NCBI GenBank assembly: GCA_012932295.1
Contig: JAAONU010000011.1
Location: 18,191,252 to 18,255,251, forward strand
Reading direction: 5' to 3'
DNA: 64,000 nt
Source: Cyclina sinensis
Lineage: Eukaryota; Mollusca; Bivalvia; Venerida; Veneridae
The notes below the pieces were generated by a model, which was not told where the DNA came from, searched no databases, and saw only the letters and a program-made list of their open reading frames with translations. Positions 39,601-44,579 of the stretch are shown piece by piece. The stretch's first letter is position 1, and the number at the start of each line of letters is the position of its first letter. The translations under genes and the position numbers were made by a program.

Positions 39601-41261
39601 CGCCCATCGGGAAGCCGAATACACCTTTAAATCAAATTTCATCATAATTTTACACCTGTCTATAAAACAATCATTTTGTAAACGAGTTTAACAGTTTTGA
39701 CACATTTCCATTTACCAACAAAAGACGCGGTGTCGTTAATATCGAATTCCGAATACACGTAAAAAATGCCATTCGGTCACAGAAAAGTGGTCGGATTACG
39801 GAATAGTGGGTTAGTCTGAATATCGGGTTTCCCGATCATTGAAAATAGAGCAAAAAATTCCGTTCTGTAAAAAATCGATCTTAATAGCGAGTTGGTCGTA
39901 ATTTCGAGTTGGTCGTTAAGCGAGTTTTTATTGTATATTATGTGAAAACGTCATTTTAAAAGGGTTTCTTGCCAAATTTACATGATTATATCGTATTTGA
40001 TTAAGCGTCAATAATAATTTCACCAGCAAGAAGGACTGATCCCTTTCGCGCGCATTTTATAACACGTGGTATGCGCAGTTCCCAACTTCCTGGTTGCACA
40101 ACATTTGAGGCAATCAGATTATCGGATTGAAGTACCGTGACATTGTTTACAAACACCTAGGTGTAAGACCACTAGATTTGAATAAGTGCTGTAGATGAAG
40201 GGTTACAAAAGTCTAACAACAACAATTAAATGGTAAGAGGTATCAAGGCAGTATGCATCAAGGTTTTTCCATGTTCGCTCCTTATAACGGCATGCAGTGT
40301 ACACTGTCACTTGTGGCGCTGAGTTCTACCACTCGTTTACTTCTAAACTTAATTTCACTGAAAGTATTATTCACTCTCTGTTTGTCTGTATAAAATACTT
40401 GAATTAAAATTCATTCTGTAACTGGGTTGTGCACGAAAAAGAAATACAATCAGTCTTGGATCTCTTGTGTTTAACGATAGGGCCAAGTGGTAGCTTTTCC
40501 ATGTTACAAAACTATACATTTGAAGCAGGTAAATTCTCAATTAAGGCACTGGTTTCCGTCATGACAGTTACCTTGGTCTTTTGCTTCTTACAACACGCAG
40601 ATTGCTCAGTGTATATTACAGTATGCATGCTTTTCGCAGTTTAGCATTCGCTGGTTTCATCAACGTTACAAGTGGCCGAGGGTAAAAAAATAACGCAAGA
40701 ATAAGGCCTTTACTACATTTATTAAATATTGTTAAGAATTGCTAAATAATTTAAATCTTACATTTGTAATAATATTCATCGAAACTTTTGAAGTGAAGCG
40801 AGGTCGGCCATTTTGTTTCGCCTGTGAATATTCTTTCATAGCCAATCAAAAAACGAAACTACTCTGATGCTCTTAAAGGGTAAGTTTCCTCACGGTATAT
40901 ACGGATTTACGGATGCGTATACAGAAGCTCTCGTCCAATGAGATCAATTCAAATGTATTTGCGGAAAATAGAAATGTTTTATATTCAAAATGTTTTTAAA
41001 ATATAAGTCTAATATATATGTATATTTGTGACATGATAAATGCAAAGGAATAAATCAATTTTTTACATGTGATCAATGTAAATGAAAAATTCACACAAGC
41101 CCATGTAAATACGCGAATTTACTAGAGCATGCAAGCATCTACATGTATATAATAGAAAAAAACTTACCCGTAGAGTACGTGCTTCTTACTCCGAAAAATA
41201 CTGCAACAAAAACAAAATTGGATATTAAAGCAATAAAAAATATTATATTCATATTGATCAT
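1..41261 (-). CDS. Gene A: multi-exon mosaic recognition protein (ApeC / lectin-like / F5/8C / CUB / CTLD / kringle / LDLa), 3' end outside window
   Basis: Thirty-two exon positions were found by reading the reverse strand for conserved domains bounded by AG acceptors and GT (twice GC) donors. Most junctions are phase 1, and the summed coding length (about 5,039 nt, 1,679 residues using the 14.4/14.0/11.4 kb lectin exons) keeps one open frame to the window edge. Order of modules: signal peptide 1-30, ApeC region about 32-267, F-type-lectin-like 268-427, F5/8C 428-593, CUB1 594-765, CUB2 766-902, CTLD 914-1072, kringle 1073-1160, LDLa 1161-1330, fibrinogen-like or unassigned to about 1440, LDLa-like to 1562, unassigned to 1679. 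Known families of this kind act extracellularly in adhesion or pattern recognition; that role for this protein is inferred. Gene B at 51.6-64 kb is a divergent paralog. No transmembrane segment is seen in the visible part. Confidence 0.85.
353..2393 (-). repeat. Gene A intron 31 with diverged tandem repeat family
   Basis: From about 820 to 2280 the intron carries repeated blocks built around 'tgaccttgacc...cagtggcagaggtctatacaagg..actacataccaa'. Each block is followed by 'aatatctaagatatcgg', at a spacing of roughly 150-190 bases, with growing divergence towards 2260. It is a dispersed mollusc-type repeat. No coding signal was seen in 353-819 or 2281-2393. Confidence 0.6.
2394..2510 (-). CDS. 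Gene A exon 31: LDLa module
   Basis: A 39-codon phase 1 to 1 exon: [20 protein letters not shown], then [15 protein letters not shown]. It has six cysteines and a GEDE calcium motif. The YKCPDSYCIP-type variant is familiar from GRL101-like mollusc receptors, which suggests, but does not prove, a receptor-type protein. Confidence 0.78.
2769..2903 (-). CDS. Gene A exon 30: degenerate LDLa-like module
   Basis: A 45-codon phase 1 to 1 exon: [20 protein letters not shown], then [17 protein letters not shown]. This CIYD.D..G....CR...HL..C pattern often precedes a true LDLa repeat in mollusc receptors of the GRL101 type (from general knowledge). Splice sites are TTTTCAG and GTAAGT. Confidence 0.65.
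3081..3480. repeat. 24-bp minisatellite, about 17 copies
   Basis: Unit 'cattacacttcctctatacg' plus 'catg/cata', period 24. Because 24 is a multiple of three, long spurious open frames (LHFLYTHA repeats) run through it on both strands. Two units are truncated or variant near 3205 and 3375. It lies in the intron between exons 29 and 30. Confidence 0.92.
3500..4702. repeat. Intron 29 remainder with a dispersed repeat
   Basis: At 3700-3905 the sequence (ggacccaacagaaattcctt, later cgtacgtacggacagagaag) reads like the end of a dispersed element. No convincing exon was seen from 3920 to 4702. Short AT-rich open frames here lack splice-compatible conservation. Confidence 0.4.
4703..4828 (-). CDS. 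Gene A exon 29: cysteine-rich module
   Basis: A 42-codon phase 1 to 1 exon: [20 protein letters not shown], then [21 protein letters not shown]. The cysteine spacing matches the following exon (FC..G......WCI........DC...HNQC), so both look like the same degenerate LDLa-like module. The acceptor is TTAAG. Confidence 0.55.
4829..5753. other. Gene A intron 28, no gene seen
   Basis: AT-rich sequence with a short TTTA tract (5035-5056) and AAAT/AATA tracts (5250-5272). Neither strand shows a conserved domain. Confidence 0.5.
5754..6697 (-). CDS. Gene A exons 27-28: fibrinogen-like or unassigned segment
   Basis: Exons are 6522-6697 (phase 1 to 0) and 5754-5853 (phase 0 to 1). Exon 27 reads [20 protein letters not shown] then [11 protein letters not shown] and [16 protein letters not shown]. 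Exon 28 reads [20 protein letters not shown] and more. Position after CDDVWLDG and the single cysteines suggest a divergent fibrinogen-like fold, but no family signature is decisive. Exon 28 is supported mainly by phase and splice sites. Confidence 0.45.
7350..7673. repeat. 149-bp tandem duplication overlapping the exon 26 donor, with short repeats
   Basis: Positions 7441-7524 match 7590-7673 closely (acacgtagtaactatgat, then ctatgtacctgtcaggtata). The second copy covers the last 33 bases of exon 26 and its donor. Around them, 'agagcaagcggtatt' units repeat at about 7379-7440 and 7529-7590. Confidence 0.8.
7641..7823 (-). CDS. Gene A exon 26: LDLa module plus start of a fibrinogen-like or unassigned segment
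   Basis: A 61-codon exon, phase 1 to 1. The first part is a six-cysteine LDLa repeat ([36 protein letters not shown]). The tail [17 protein letters not shown] resembles the opening of fibrinogen-like domains (C.....G....G.Y.I). The last 33 coding bases and the donor are also present as an upstream tandem copy at about 7492-7524. Confidence 0.75.
8395..8514 (-). CDS. Gene A exon 25: LDLa module
   Basis: A 40-codon exon, phase 1 to 1, with six cysteines: [20 protein letters not shown], then [16 protein letters not shown]. It is a near-consensus LDLa repeat (FRC.NG.CI, C....C.DGSDE..C). Confidence 0.88.
8805..8918 (-). CDS. Gene A exon 24: LDLa module
   Basis: A 38-codon exon with all six cysteines: [20 protein letters not shown] then [14 protein letters not shown]. 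The calcium-binding acidic motif is DASDE. Acceptor and donor fit phase 1 to 1. LDLa modules bind ligands through their calcium-organised acidic face. Confidence 0.82.
9627..9761 (-). CDS. Gene A exon 23: LDLa-like module (four cysteines)
   Basis: A 45-codon phase 1 to 1 exon. The part [20 protein letters not shown], followed by DGSDEKNC, resembles an LDL-receptor class A repeat with the calcium site DGSDE. Only four of six cysteines are present, as the first disulphide pair is missing one partner on each side. The acceptor is AAAG, which is weak but fits phase. Confidence 0.65.
10352..10615 (-). CDS. Gene A exon 22: kringle domain
   Basis: One 88-codon exon, phase 1 to 1, holds a full kringle with six cysteines: [53 protein letters not shown] and WDYCQIKKC. 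The consensus elements (Y.G, CQ.W, N.CR.PDG, PWC, W.YC) are present. Kringles bind proteins, in some cases through a lysine-binding pocket (usually D.D before the RW region). Here the matching stretch reads NPMVPWDYC, so lysine binding is unlikely, by inference. Confidence 0.9.
10616..11366. other. Gene A intron 21 with tRNA-like SINE head
   Basis: At about 10953-11030 there is 'tagctcgatcaatggttta' followed 50 bases later by a B-box-like 'gggttcgaatcctgttcaac'. The sequence does not fold as a complete tRNA, so it is taken as a tRNA-derived SINE head. The rest of the intron shows nothing recognisable. Confidence 0.45.
11367..11542 (-). CDS. Gene A exon 21: C-type lectin last part
   Basis: A 176-nt exon, phase 2 to 1, starting [16 protein letters not shown] and ending with [17 protein letters not shown] then VACETKF, the two C-terminal disulphide cysteines of a CTLD. 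The canonical EPN/QPD position reads GQPLD, and the WND motif position reads WET, so calcium-dependent sugar binding is doubtful. This is the only complete copy; the duplicate at 18148-18162 is truncated. Confidence 0.72.
12541..13930. mobile_element. Block present only in copy 1, with a hairpin-like repeat
   Basis: Between 'gtttgcgatg' and 'ggatatatga' copy 1 holds 1.39 kb missing from copy 2. At 13085-13220 and 13260-13370 'gatctctcaatga'-type stretches face reverse-complement-like partners (gttcattcaatgc against gcattaactgaac). This may be an inserted non-autonomous element or a deletion in copy 2. No coding sequence was seen. Confidence 0.45.
13977..14055 (-). CDS. Gene A exon 20b: C-type lectin middle part (duplicate copy 1)
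   Basis: The duplicate of exon 20a, 79 nt, phase 1 to 2, with TTTCAG acceptor and GTAAGA donor. It encodes the HWIDGTP lectin core and joins exon 21 to complete the Trp codon of SAW. The donor is closer to consensus than that of 20a. Confidence 0.7.
14398..14619 (-). CDS. Gene A exon 19b: C-type lectin first part (duplicate copy 1)
   Basis: The duplicate of exon 19a, 222 nt, phase 1 to 1, with intact splice sites. It carries the WIEAAYYC and ELQYL motifs of the first CTLD half. Residues [12 protein letters not shown] differ from copy 2 in the stretch just before the central strands. Confidence 0.7.
14880..15780. repeat. 'acaaagggcaataactcc' dispersed repeat (copy 1)
   Basis: Diverged subunits of about 180 bases each contain 'acaaagggcaataactcc', 'cctatgaagtttcatgttga' and 'tccggacaaa'. 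They end in a 'gacggacggacgggcggac' tract at 15715-15765. The family is very common in bivalve genomes (from general knowledge). Its duplicate is at about 20090-20990. Confidence 0.8.
16062..16079. repeat. CT microsatellite
   Basis: A short run of (ct)n in duplication copy 1. The equivalent tract in copy 2 (about 21243-21273) is longer. Confidence 0.85.
16387..17928. mobile_element. Composite repeat insertion ('tgacctttgacc' family)
   Basis: The block sits between 'ctttttatca' and 'aaaatgatagg', which are joined directly in copy 2. Inside, three units of about 275-282 bases start with 'aaatcctctgaccactaagc' (near 16786, 17059, 17341), flanked by two copies of a different unit containing 'agaagttacgctccggacac'. 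Non-coding; the same family recurs at 33.7-34.4 kb. Confidence 0.75.
18148..18162 (-). pseudogene. Truncated copy of gene A lectin exon 21
   Basis: The acceptor CACAG and about 15 nt of exon 21 are present, then the sequence switches at 18147/18148 to the far end of the other duplicate. There is no donor and no downstream coding sequence, so this exon copy is non-functional. It marks the junction of the tandem duplication. Confidence 0.75.
19185..19263 (-). CDS. Gene A exon 20a: C-type lectin middle part (duplicate copy 2)
   Basis: A 79-nt exon, entering at phase 1 and leaving at phase 2, that encodes the lectin core [20 protein letters not shown] and then LTISA plus part of a Trp codon. It is bounded by TTTCAG and GTAGGA. 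Its coding sequence is the same as exon 20b as far as can be read. Because it exits in phase 2, it cannot be followed in frame by exon 19b (phase 1), only by exon 21. Confidence 0.65.
19603..19824 (-). CDS. Gene A exon 19a: C-type lectin first part (duplicate copy 2)
   Basis: A 74-codon phase 1 to 1 exon with the CTLD start: [20 protein letters not shown] then [20 protein letters not shown] and a closing VEMFIG. It matches exon 19b almost perfectly; the visible protein differences are [11 protein letters not shown] versus [11 protein letters not shown] and YNDL versus YNNL. It is the first lectin exon met by the transcript. Used with exon 20a it could join exon 21 in frame only if 19b and 20b are skipped; with 20b it could also be used. 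Confidence 0.7.
20090..20990. repeat. 'acaaagggcaataactcc' dispersed repeat (copy 2)
   Basis: The duplicate of the repeat at 14880-15780, ending in the 'ggacggaaaaacggacgg' tract. It shows the same subunit order with small indels. Confidence 0.8.
21243..21273. repeat. CT microsatellite (copy 2)
   Basis: The (ct)n tract is expanded relative to its duplicate at 16062, showing post-duplication length change. Confidence 0.85.
21887..21919 (-). CDS. Gene A exon 18: 11-codon linker exon
   Basis: A 33-nt phase 1 to 1 exon ([11 protein letters not shown]) bounded by CTAG and GTAAGT. It connects the second CUB to the C-type lectin exons. It lies just outside the tandem duplication that ends at 21794. 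The identification depends on phase and splice sites only, so confidence is moderate. Confidence 0.5.
21920..23018. other. Gene A intron 17, no gene seen
   Basis: AT-rich sequence with a few short open frames lacking recognisable domains. A short (gca)n-like stretch lies near 22410-22440. Confidence 0.5.
23019..23758 (-). CDS. Gene A exons 16-17: second CUB-like domain
   Basis: Exons are 23570-23758 and 23019-23240, both phase 1 to 1. The protein has [16 protein letters not shown], a [18 protein letters not shown] strand pair, and later [10 protein letters not shown] and GFHVRFKM, which fit the start and the final strands of a CUB fold. Cysteine spacing is looser than in canonical CUB domains, so this is a structural guess from order and hydrophobic pattern. 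The first of these exons has a 189-nt counterpart in gene B; the second lies beyond the window there. Confidence 0.55.
23862..24043. repeat. Two tandem 91-bp repeats
   Basis: 'gttatctgta.gttaatgaaa' followed by 'tagcatatactgtaaatatt' and 'ctttaaataatttgtca' occurs twice in direct order in the intron between exons 15 and 16. Confidence 0.8.
24071..26366 (-). CDS. Gene A exons 14-15: first CUB domain
   Basis: Exons are 26152-26366 and 24071-24371 (phase 1 to 0 to 1). The sequence [20 protein letters not shown], followed by [28 protein letters not shown] and, late, SDDNGKMPG with a GRGFRVYI strand, matches the CUB pattern (S.GYP, a W-I strand, L.F.D, a cysteine before D.L.I). The domain is longer than the usual 110 residues because of an insert in exon 15. 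CUB domains mediate protein and sugar contacts in extracellular proteins. Exon lengths (215 and 301 nt) equal those of gene B exactly. Confidence 0.75.
24372..26151. other. Gene A intron 14, no gene seen
   Basis: 1.8 kb of AT-rich sequence. No domain, tRNA or clear transposon end was recognised on either strand. Confidence 0.5.
26488..30566 (-). CDS. Gene A exons 11-13: F5/8 type C (discoidin) domain
   Basis: Exons are 30400-30566, 29907-30080 and 26488-26644. The hallmarks are clear: [20 protein letters not shown], then [45 protein letters not shown] and a closing CLKLELLGC. First and last cysteines frame about 155 residues, the normal domain size. Such domains bind phospholipids, sugars or proteins at the cell surface. 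Exon 11 ends CAG followed by GCAACC, a GC donor where gene B has GTAAAA. The 3.3 kb intron between exons 12 and 13 holds a LINE remnant's upstream neighbour region and a CA microsatellite. Confidence 0.85.
27618..27655. repeat. CA microsatellite
   Basis: An uninterrupted (ac)n run of about 19 dinucleotides in the intron between exons 12 and 13. Confidence 0.95.
27800..29470 (-). pseudogene. Decayed non-LTR retrotransposon (LINE) 3' part
   Basis: A minus-strand frame at 27821-28216 encodes [20 protein letters not shown] with a downstream W, the C-terminal zinc-ribbon of LINE reverse transcriptases (C..C..E...HL...C). Upstream, 29228-29463 encodes [10 protein letters not shown] then [14 protein letters not shown], like the thumb region after the catalytic domain. 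The frame is broken between the two, so the element is dead. It lies inside a gene A intron in the same orientation as gene A. Confidence 0.65.
29011..29121 (+). mobile_element. tRNA-derived SINE
   Basis: 'gtccggctagctcaatcggt' then 'agagcatcagattgacaag' is an A-box-like tRNA head. The tail 'actggcgttaaatcccaataa' is a SINE tail seen widely in molluscs. The B box is lost. It is nested in the LINE remnant. Confidence 0.6.
30833..35444 (-). CDS. Gene A exons 6-10: galactose-binding, F-type-lectin-like region
   Basis: Exons are 35415-35444, 34960-35025, 34565-34687, 32813-32966 and 30833-30939, with phases 1,1,1,1 then 2, returning to 1. Motifs resemble fucolectins: [17 protein letters not shown] (strand near the start), [10 protein letters not shown], an intervening cysteine, then [19 protein letters not shown]. 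In F-type lectins the corresponding parts are W..VDL...Y.V, a VG motif and GRYV. The usual His and two Arg fucose ligands cannot be placed with confidence, so sugar binding is open. The region could also be read as a divergent F5/8C domain. Exon 10 bridges the phase change between exons 9 and 11, which supports its reality. Confidence 0.6.
30940..32812. other. Gene A intron 9
   Basis: AT-rich sequence. Between 31610 and 31830 'cagcgatt' and 'cctcccttctcag' style blocks recur three times at about 90 bases, a weak tandem repeat. No coding signal was seen. Confidence 0.45.
33650..34395. repeat. 'tgacctttgacc' family repeat in intron 8
   Basis: Two diverged units of about 330 bases contain 'tgaccttgacctttaaccta', 'gtaaacatttgt' and 'tgcatgtagaag'. 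They belong to the same family as the insertion at 16387-17928. Confidence 0.7.
35173..35357. repeat. 37-bp minisatellite, five copies
   Basis: Unit 'ttttagcattagactgtatg' plus 'tagacatatggcagtaa'; five copies fit 185 bases exactly, with substitutions but no indels. It lies in the intron between exons 6 and 7. Confidence 0.88.
35686..38193 (-). CDS. Gene A exons 2-5: ApeC (apextrin C-terminal-like) region
   Basis: Exons are 37843-38193, 36460-36564, 36070-36161 and 35686-35845. The protein shows the ApeC signature twice: [14 protein letters not shown] at the start and [16 protein letters not shown] at the end of exon 2. Typical ApeC elements follow: FCFKS, FRYCRR, PFFVLK and a [12 protein letters not shown] segment. 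ApeC domains occur in apextrin-like proteins of marine invertebrates and bind bacterial wall components in some members; binding here is inferred. Exon 4 ends at AAG followed by GC rather than GT. Exons 3-5 have exactly the lengths of their gene B counterparts (105, 92, 160 nt), while exon 2 is three codons longer. Confidence 0.75.
36565..37842. other. Gene A intron 2 with tRNA-derived SINE (minus)
   Basis: At about 37610-37820, read on the minus strand, 'ttggcttagagggaagagta' (A-box-like) and 'ggagttggaatcccgctcta' (B-box-like) form a tRNA-type SINE head. A second, partial copy of the 'cctgacgcagttgtcagagg' segment is at 37427-37470. The rest is A-rich and shows nothing. Confidence 0.5.
38194..41167. 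other. Gene A intron 1
   Basis: It contains another 'ggcaataactc' family repeat (about 39060-39610, ending in ggacggacgg tracts). A minus-strand open frame at 38538-38747 has no recognised family. No conserved exon was seen between. Confidence 0.55.
41168..41261 (-). CDS. Gene A exon 1: signal peptide and start codon
   Basis: The start ATG is at 41261; 31 codons plus one base precede a GT donor at 41167. The peptide begins [19 protein letters not shown], a hydrophobic core typical of a signal peptide, and the phase-1 end fits exon 2. Exon 1 of gene B has the same size class and phase. A second ATG three codons downstream could serve instead. The ATG at 38191 inside exon 2 is not needed as a start. 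This assignment rests on position, phase and hydrophobicity, because signal peptides of paralogs diverge quickly. Confidence 0.72.
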
Positions 41262-41404
41262 ATCTGCCTTAGACAACTACAAGCCCACTGAATGCTTGTC
41301 CACTGATAGCATTGCTTTATACTGTTGCGATATCATACTGCGCATTACGTCAACTGACACAGGTATATGTTAACACTGATTATTTAATCAAACTGAAAGC
41401 ATTA

Positions 41405-42801
41405 CGAGGGATGATCCATATAATGTAGGCTTTTGCTGTCACTGTTATATAATGCAAGGTATCGTGTATAAAATAACATCAGTCCAAATGGGAATATGTC
41501 AAGCATTTTCTAACAAAATATGAGCATTTTTTAAACAGTACACACAAAATAAAATGGCCATTACGGTTGACCCGGCACACATGGGTGTTGATTTCGTTAC
41601 GTCTTTGACGTTGTGACGTTGTTTGCTAAATTAATATCAGGTGTGGCAAACAAGTGTCTGTTCCCTTTTTTCTAAAAATAATGTCCTTGTCACTCTATAC
41701 AACGTCGATGGCGATGAACCCATTGTTGAAAAATGCCTACAAACCATTGCTGGTCATATGGTACGACTATCCTACTCACAAATGCCCTTGAATCTCAAAC
41801 TCCCTTCTCATTTTCATGGTCCTTCAACAGCCGTGGTACCCATCTTCTATGAACCTAGTCAGGAAATATCTTTTTTAGTTTTATAAAAGAGATAATTTGT
41901 AACTTGTATTTATTTAATGCGTTCAAAATACATCACTTAGAAAGTCACATGAAAACGATACGCAATTAATGTTCAACACACAGTAAACTAATTTTATAGA
42001 TTCACTATATTTAATAAAAATATGATATCAATAATTATTGTTAACAGATAAGAAGAACGAATATAAAAGATTAGAATTACATTCGACATTTTTAGATTGT
42101 CTGACAGTATCCTGTGTATGGTGCCCTAACCATGTCAAACCGCTCTGCCAGCTCTCTGTTCGACAGTCGCCTGTCAGAGTCCAAAGCATCACTAAATGGC
42201 GTCACTATTGTCTTGCGATACTGTTTCTTTCTTCCACGAAATTCATGTTCTTCTAATCTGACCTGACCATCAGAAAAAGGACGGTGCCATTTGAATATAG
42301 GTGCCCTGCTCACTGAATATTTCCTAGTGGACGATTCAGTCATCTTCACTGTCTGGGTTGGTGTTTTTCCGAGATCATGGCAGACTTAATGATTGTACAG
42401 ATTTCCCGCCGGTCTGACAACGGCATTTTCACGTTAGTAACTCTAGTAATACCGCACTATGGGTGTTGCTGTTTTTAAAGTTGCAACGTTCAAATGACAT
42501 TAAACTTTCACATAATGTCATCTACACACCAAACAGTGACGTGCTTAAGTTTGGCGCTTTTCACACATGTATATTTTGTTTTATTAAGACATATGTCACT
42601 TGTATCACAAGCACGCCGCATACGCGTTACCATGGTTATAAAACTGCCCGGAGCGCTTGCGTTATTTACTAAAAATATTATTTGTTTTAACTAACCTGAT
42701 TTATTAAACGTTCCGATTTATTTCAGTATATGAATTAAAAAAAATTAACCACCTCTGTTTAAGCAAAATCAAAAGTCTACGTAATTTTGGATCATCCCTC
42801 G
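41405..42801 (-). mobile_element. Decayed mariner transposon with TIRs and TA target duplication
   Basis: The ends read CGAGGGATGATCCA on both sides in inverted orientation, each next to TA. On the minus strand a helix-turn-helix segment at 42092-42349 (IFKWHRPFSDGQV, then SDRRLSNRELAERF) and a later RWVPRLLKDHENEKG fragment near 41800-41850 match mariner transposase order. Stops and frameshifts separate them. The 1,397-bp length fits a mariner. It lies about 150 bp upstream of gene A's start codon. Confidence 0.8.
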
Positions 42802-44579
42802 TAAAAATACAATTATTATATAGTTGTAATTGAGAAGCATTGATATCAATAAAAACTATAATTTGTTTTTATTTTGGTGAGTTTAAGAAGAAGAGATGAT
42901 CAAAAATTGGTCACAGATGTTGTGTACAAGGCATATGATATAATAAAAATTATACTTTAGTCGCTAGATAGTGGATAAATCATTTGATTTCAATTCATGT
43001 GTATTTTCACCAGTTGCTAGGTTAGTATTTTGCCCACATGTGGCATAATTTTCGGGCCGTTAGAAATAACTATATGATATTTAAATATTTAAATAGCGGT
43101 TCTTATTACGCAAGTTTCACATTTCATGGAACAGGAACGAATGTTTATTATTATTTTTTATAATTATTTTCTAATCATTATGAAGTACCAGTCAAATATA
43201 ATGTAAGAAAAGAAAGTGGGCAACTGTCAAAGGTAGAATAATTCAAGAATAATAATAACATTAATAATGCAATCTCTGTAAGTTATATGAACAGTCACAA
43301 TTATATTAGTATTAACTATTTCTAGAAAAGTAAACTTTTCCGCTGTATTGTAACTTTTATAGACAAAAGTTGAAATGTGTTACTCTTTGACTTATAAAAA
43401 CTCTTCAGGATTCTAAACAGAAATTTCATAAAGGTTACTTTTTAAATTTTTCGTTCATTTCTATAAAAGGTAGTGGCTAATGGTGCCGCAGGTTACTATA
43501 ACTCTAACGATAAAAGTTTGAAGGATTCTTTAATCTACTTTCAAAATGGGATTAGTGTTTGCCGTACTTCTCTAACCAATCAGAAAGCAAATATATTTAA
43601 ATTTCTTATAGATTTATCTGTGAAGAATTGCGATTTCTCCACTTATTTATGAAGAGTGCCGTTCTATTTTTACCTGCCAAAACACGTTGTCTGCGTAGAT
43701 GTGTCGTCCCACAAGTGGGACAAGTATGTTCCAAATAAGGGAGCCACCGAAAAAAGTGAAAAAACAAAATGAGAGGGGCCAAAAATAAGTCAAATAGAGG
43801 ATATGAAGTGAAATCTTCAGCATTAACAAACCTCTGTCGGTCGCTACGATTCTTCCCTTCGGTTTCTTACCATAGCCTCTATCCTATACATAATATTTCA
43901 TCATCTTCCGCAATATTTACTTTTTCAAATTTTCTCTTGAAAAGCTCGTGTAGTTTCATTCATGAATCACATGAAAGCTTCCCACACATAAATATCAAGA
44001 CCAACTGACGACGCACTGGTTGGTATCATCAATAAATACCCGAAATATGGAAACGTTTATTTCACATTTGCTTCGTACTTAAAGCTGCAAGATTGACTGG
44101 TCAGATTGAAATTTTCTTCCATGTCACAGAAAGCAACAAATGAGAAATTGTATAGTGACCCTGCGTAAATTGGTAAAAATATGACTGAAATAAATCAATA
44201 CATAAATTGTCGTGAATCTAATCAGGGCTGTTGATAGAGAAGAAAAAACATCATACCAAAATATATTATTCAGAAAGTCGATGATTTAAAAAGCCACGTG
44301 TTTTTCAATATCATATTACCATTATATAGTCTGATTTTTGTAATGATATTGCCTTACAGTTCCTTGACTGTGCATGACATATAATTCTTTGAGAAGGCAC
44401 ACGACATTTTAATGATATTAACTGTAATAAAACAAGAGCTAATTCTACATGTACATCATGGTTTGTAAAGTTTATGATGAATATATTTGCGACAAAACAT
44501 ATAGCAATGGGATATTCTTTTAACATATTGTTGCCGAGAATTTTTGAAAGGTGTCTTTGATTTTCAGTGTAGAAGTAAA
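42802..44579. other. Intergenic, upstream of the calmodulin-like gene
   Basis: AT-rich. A fragment read on the minus strand near 43660-43740 (LVPLVGRHIYADNVFW) vaguely recalls piggyBac transposases but is too short to call. No clear promoter element could be fixed. Confidence 0.4.

Noticed and set aside
43647..43829. Possible piggyBac transposase fragment
   Set aside because: Only a short GRHIYADN-like string; too little to distinguish from chance.
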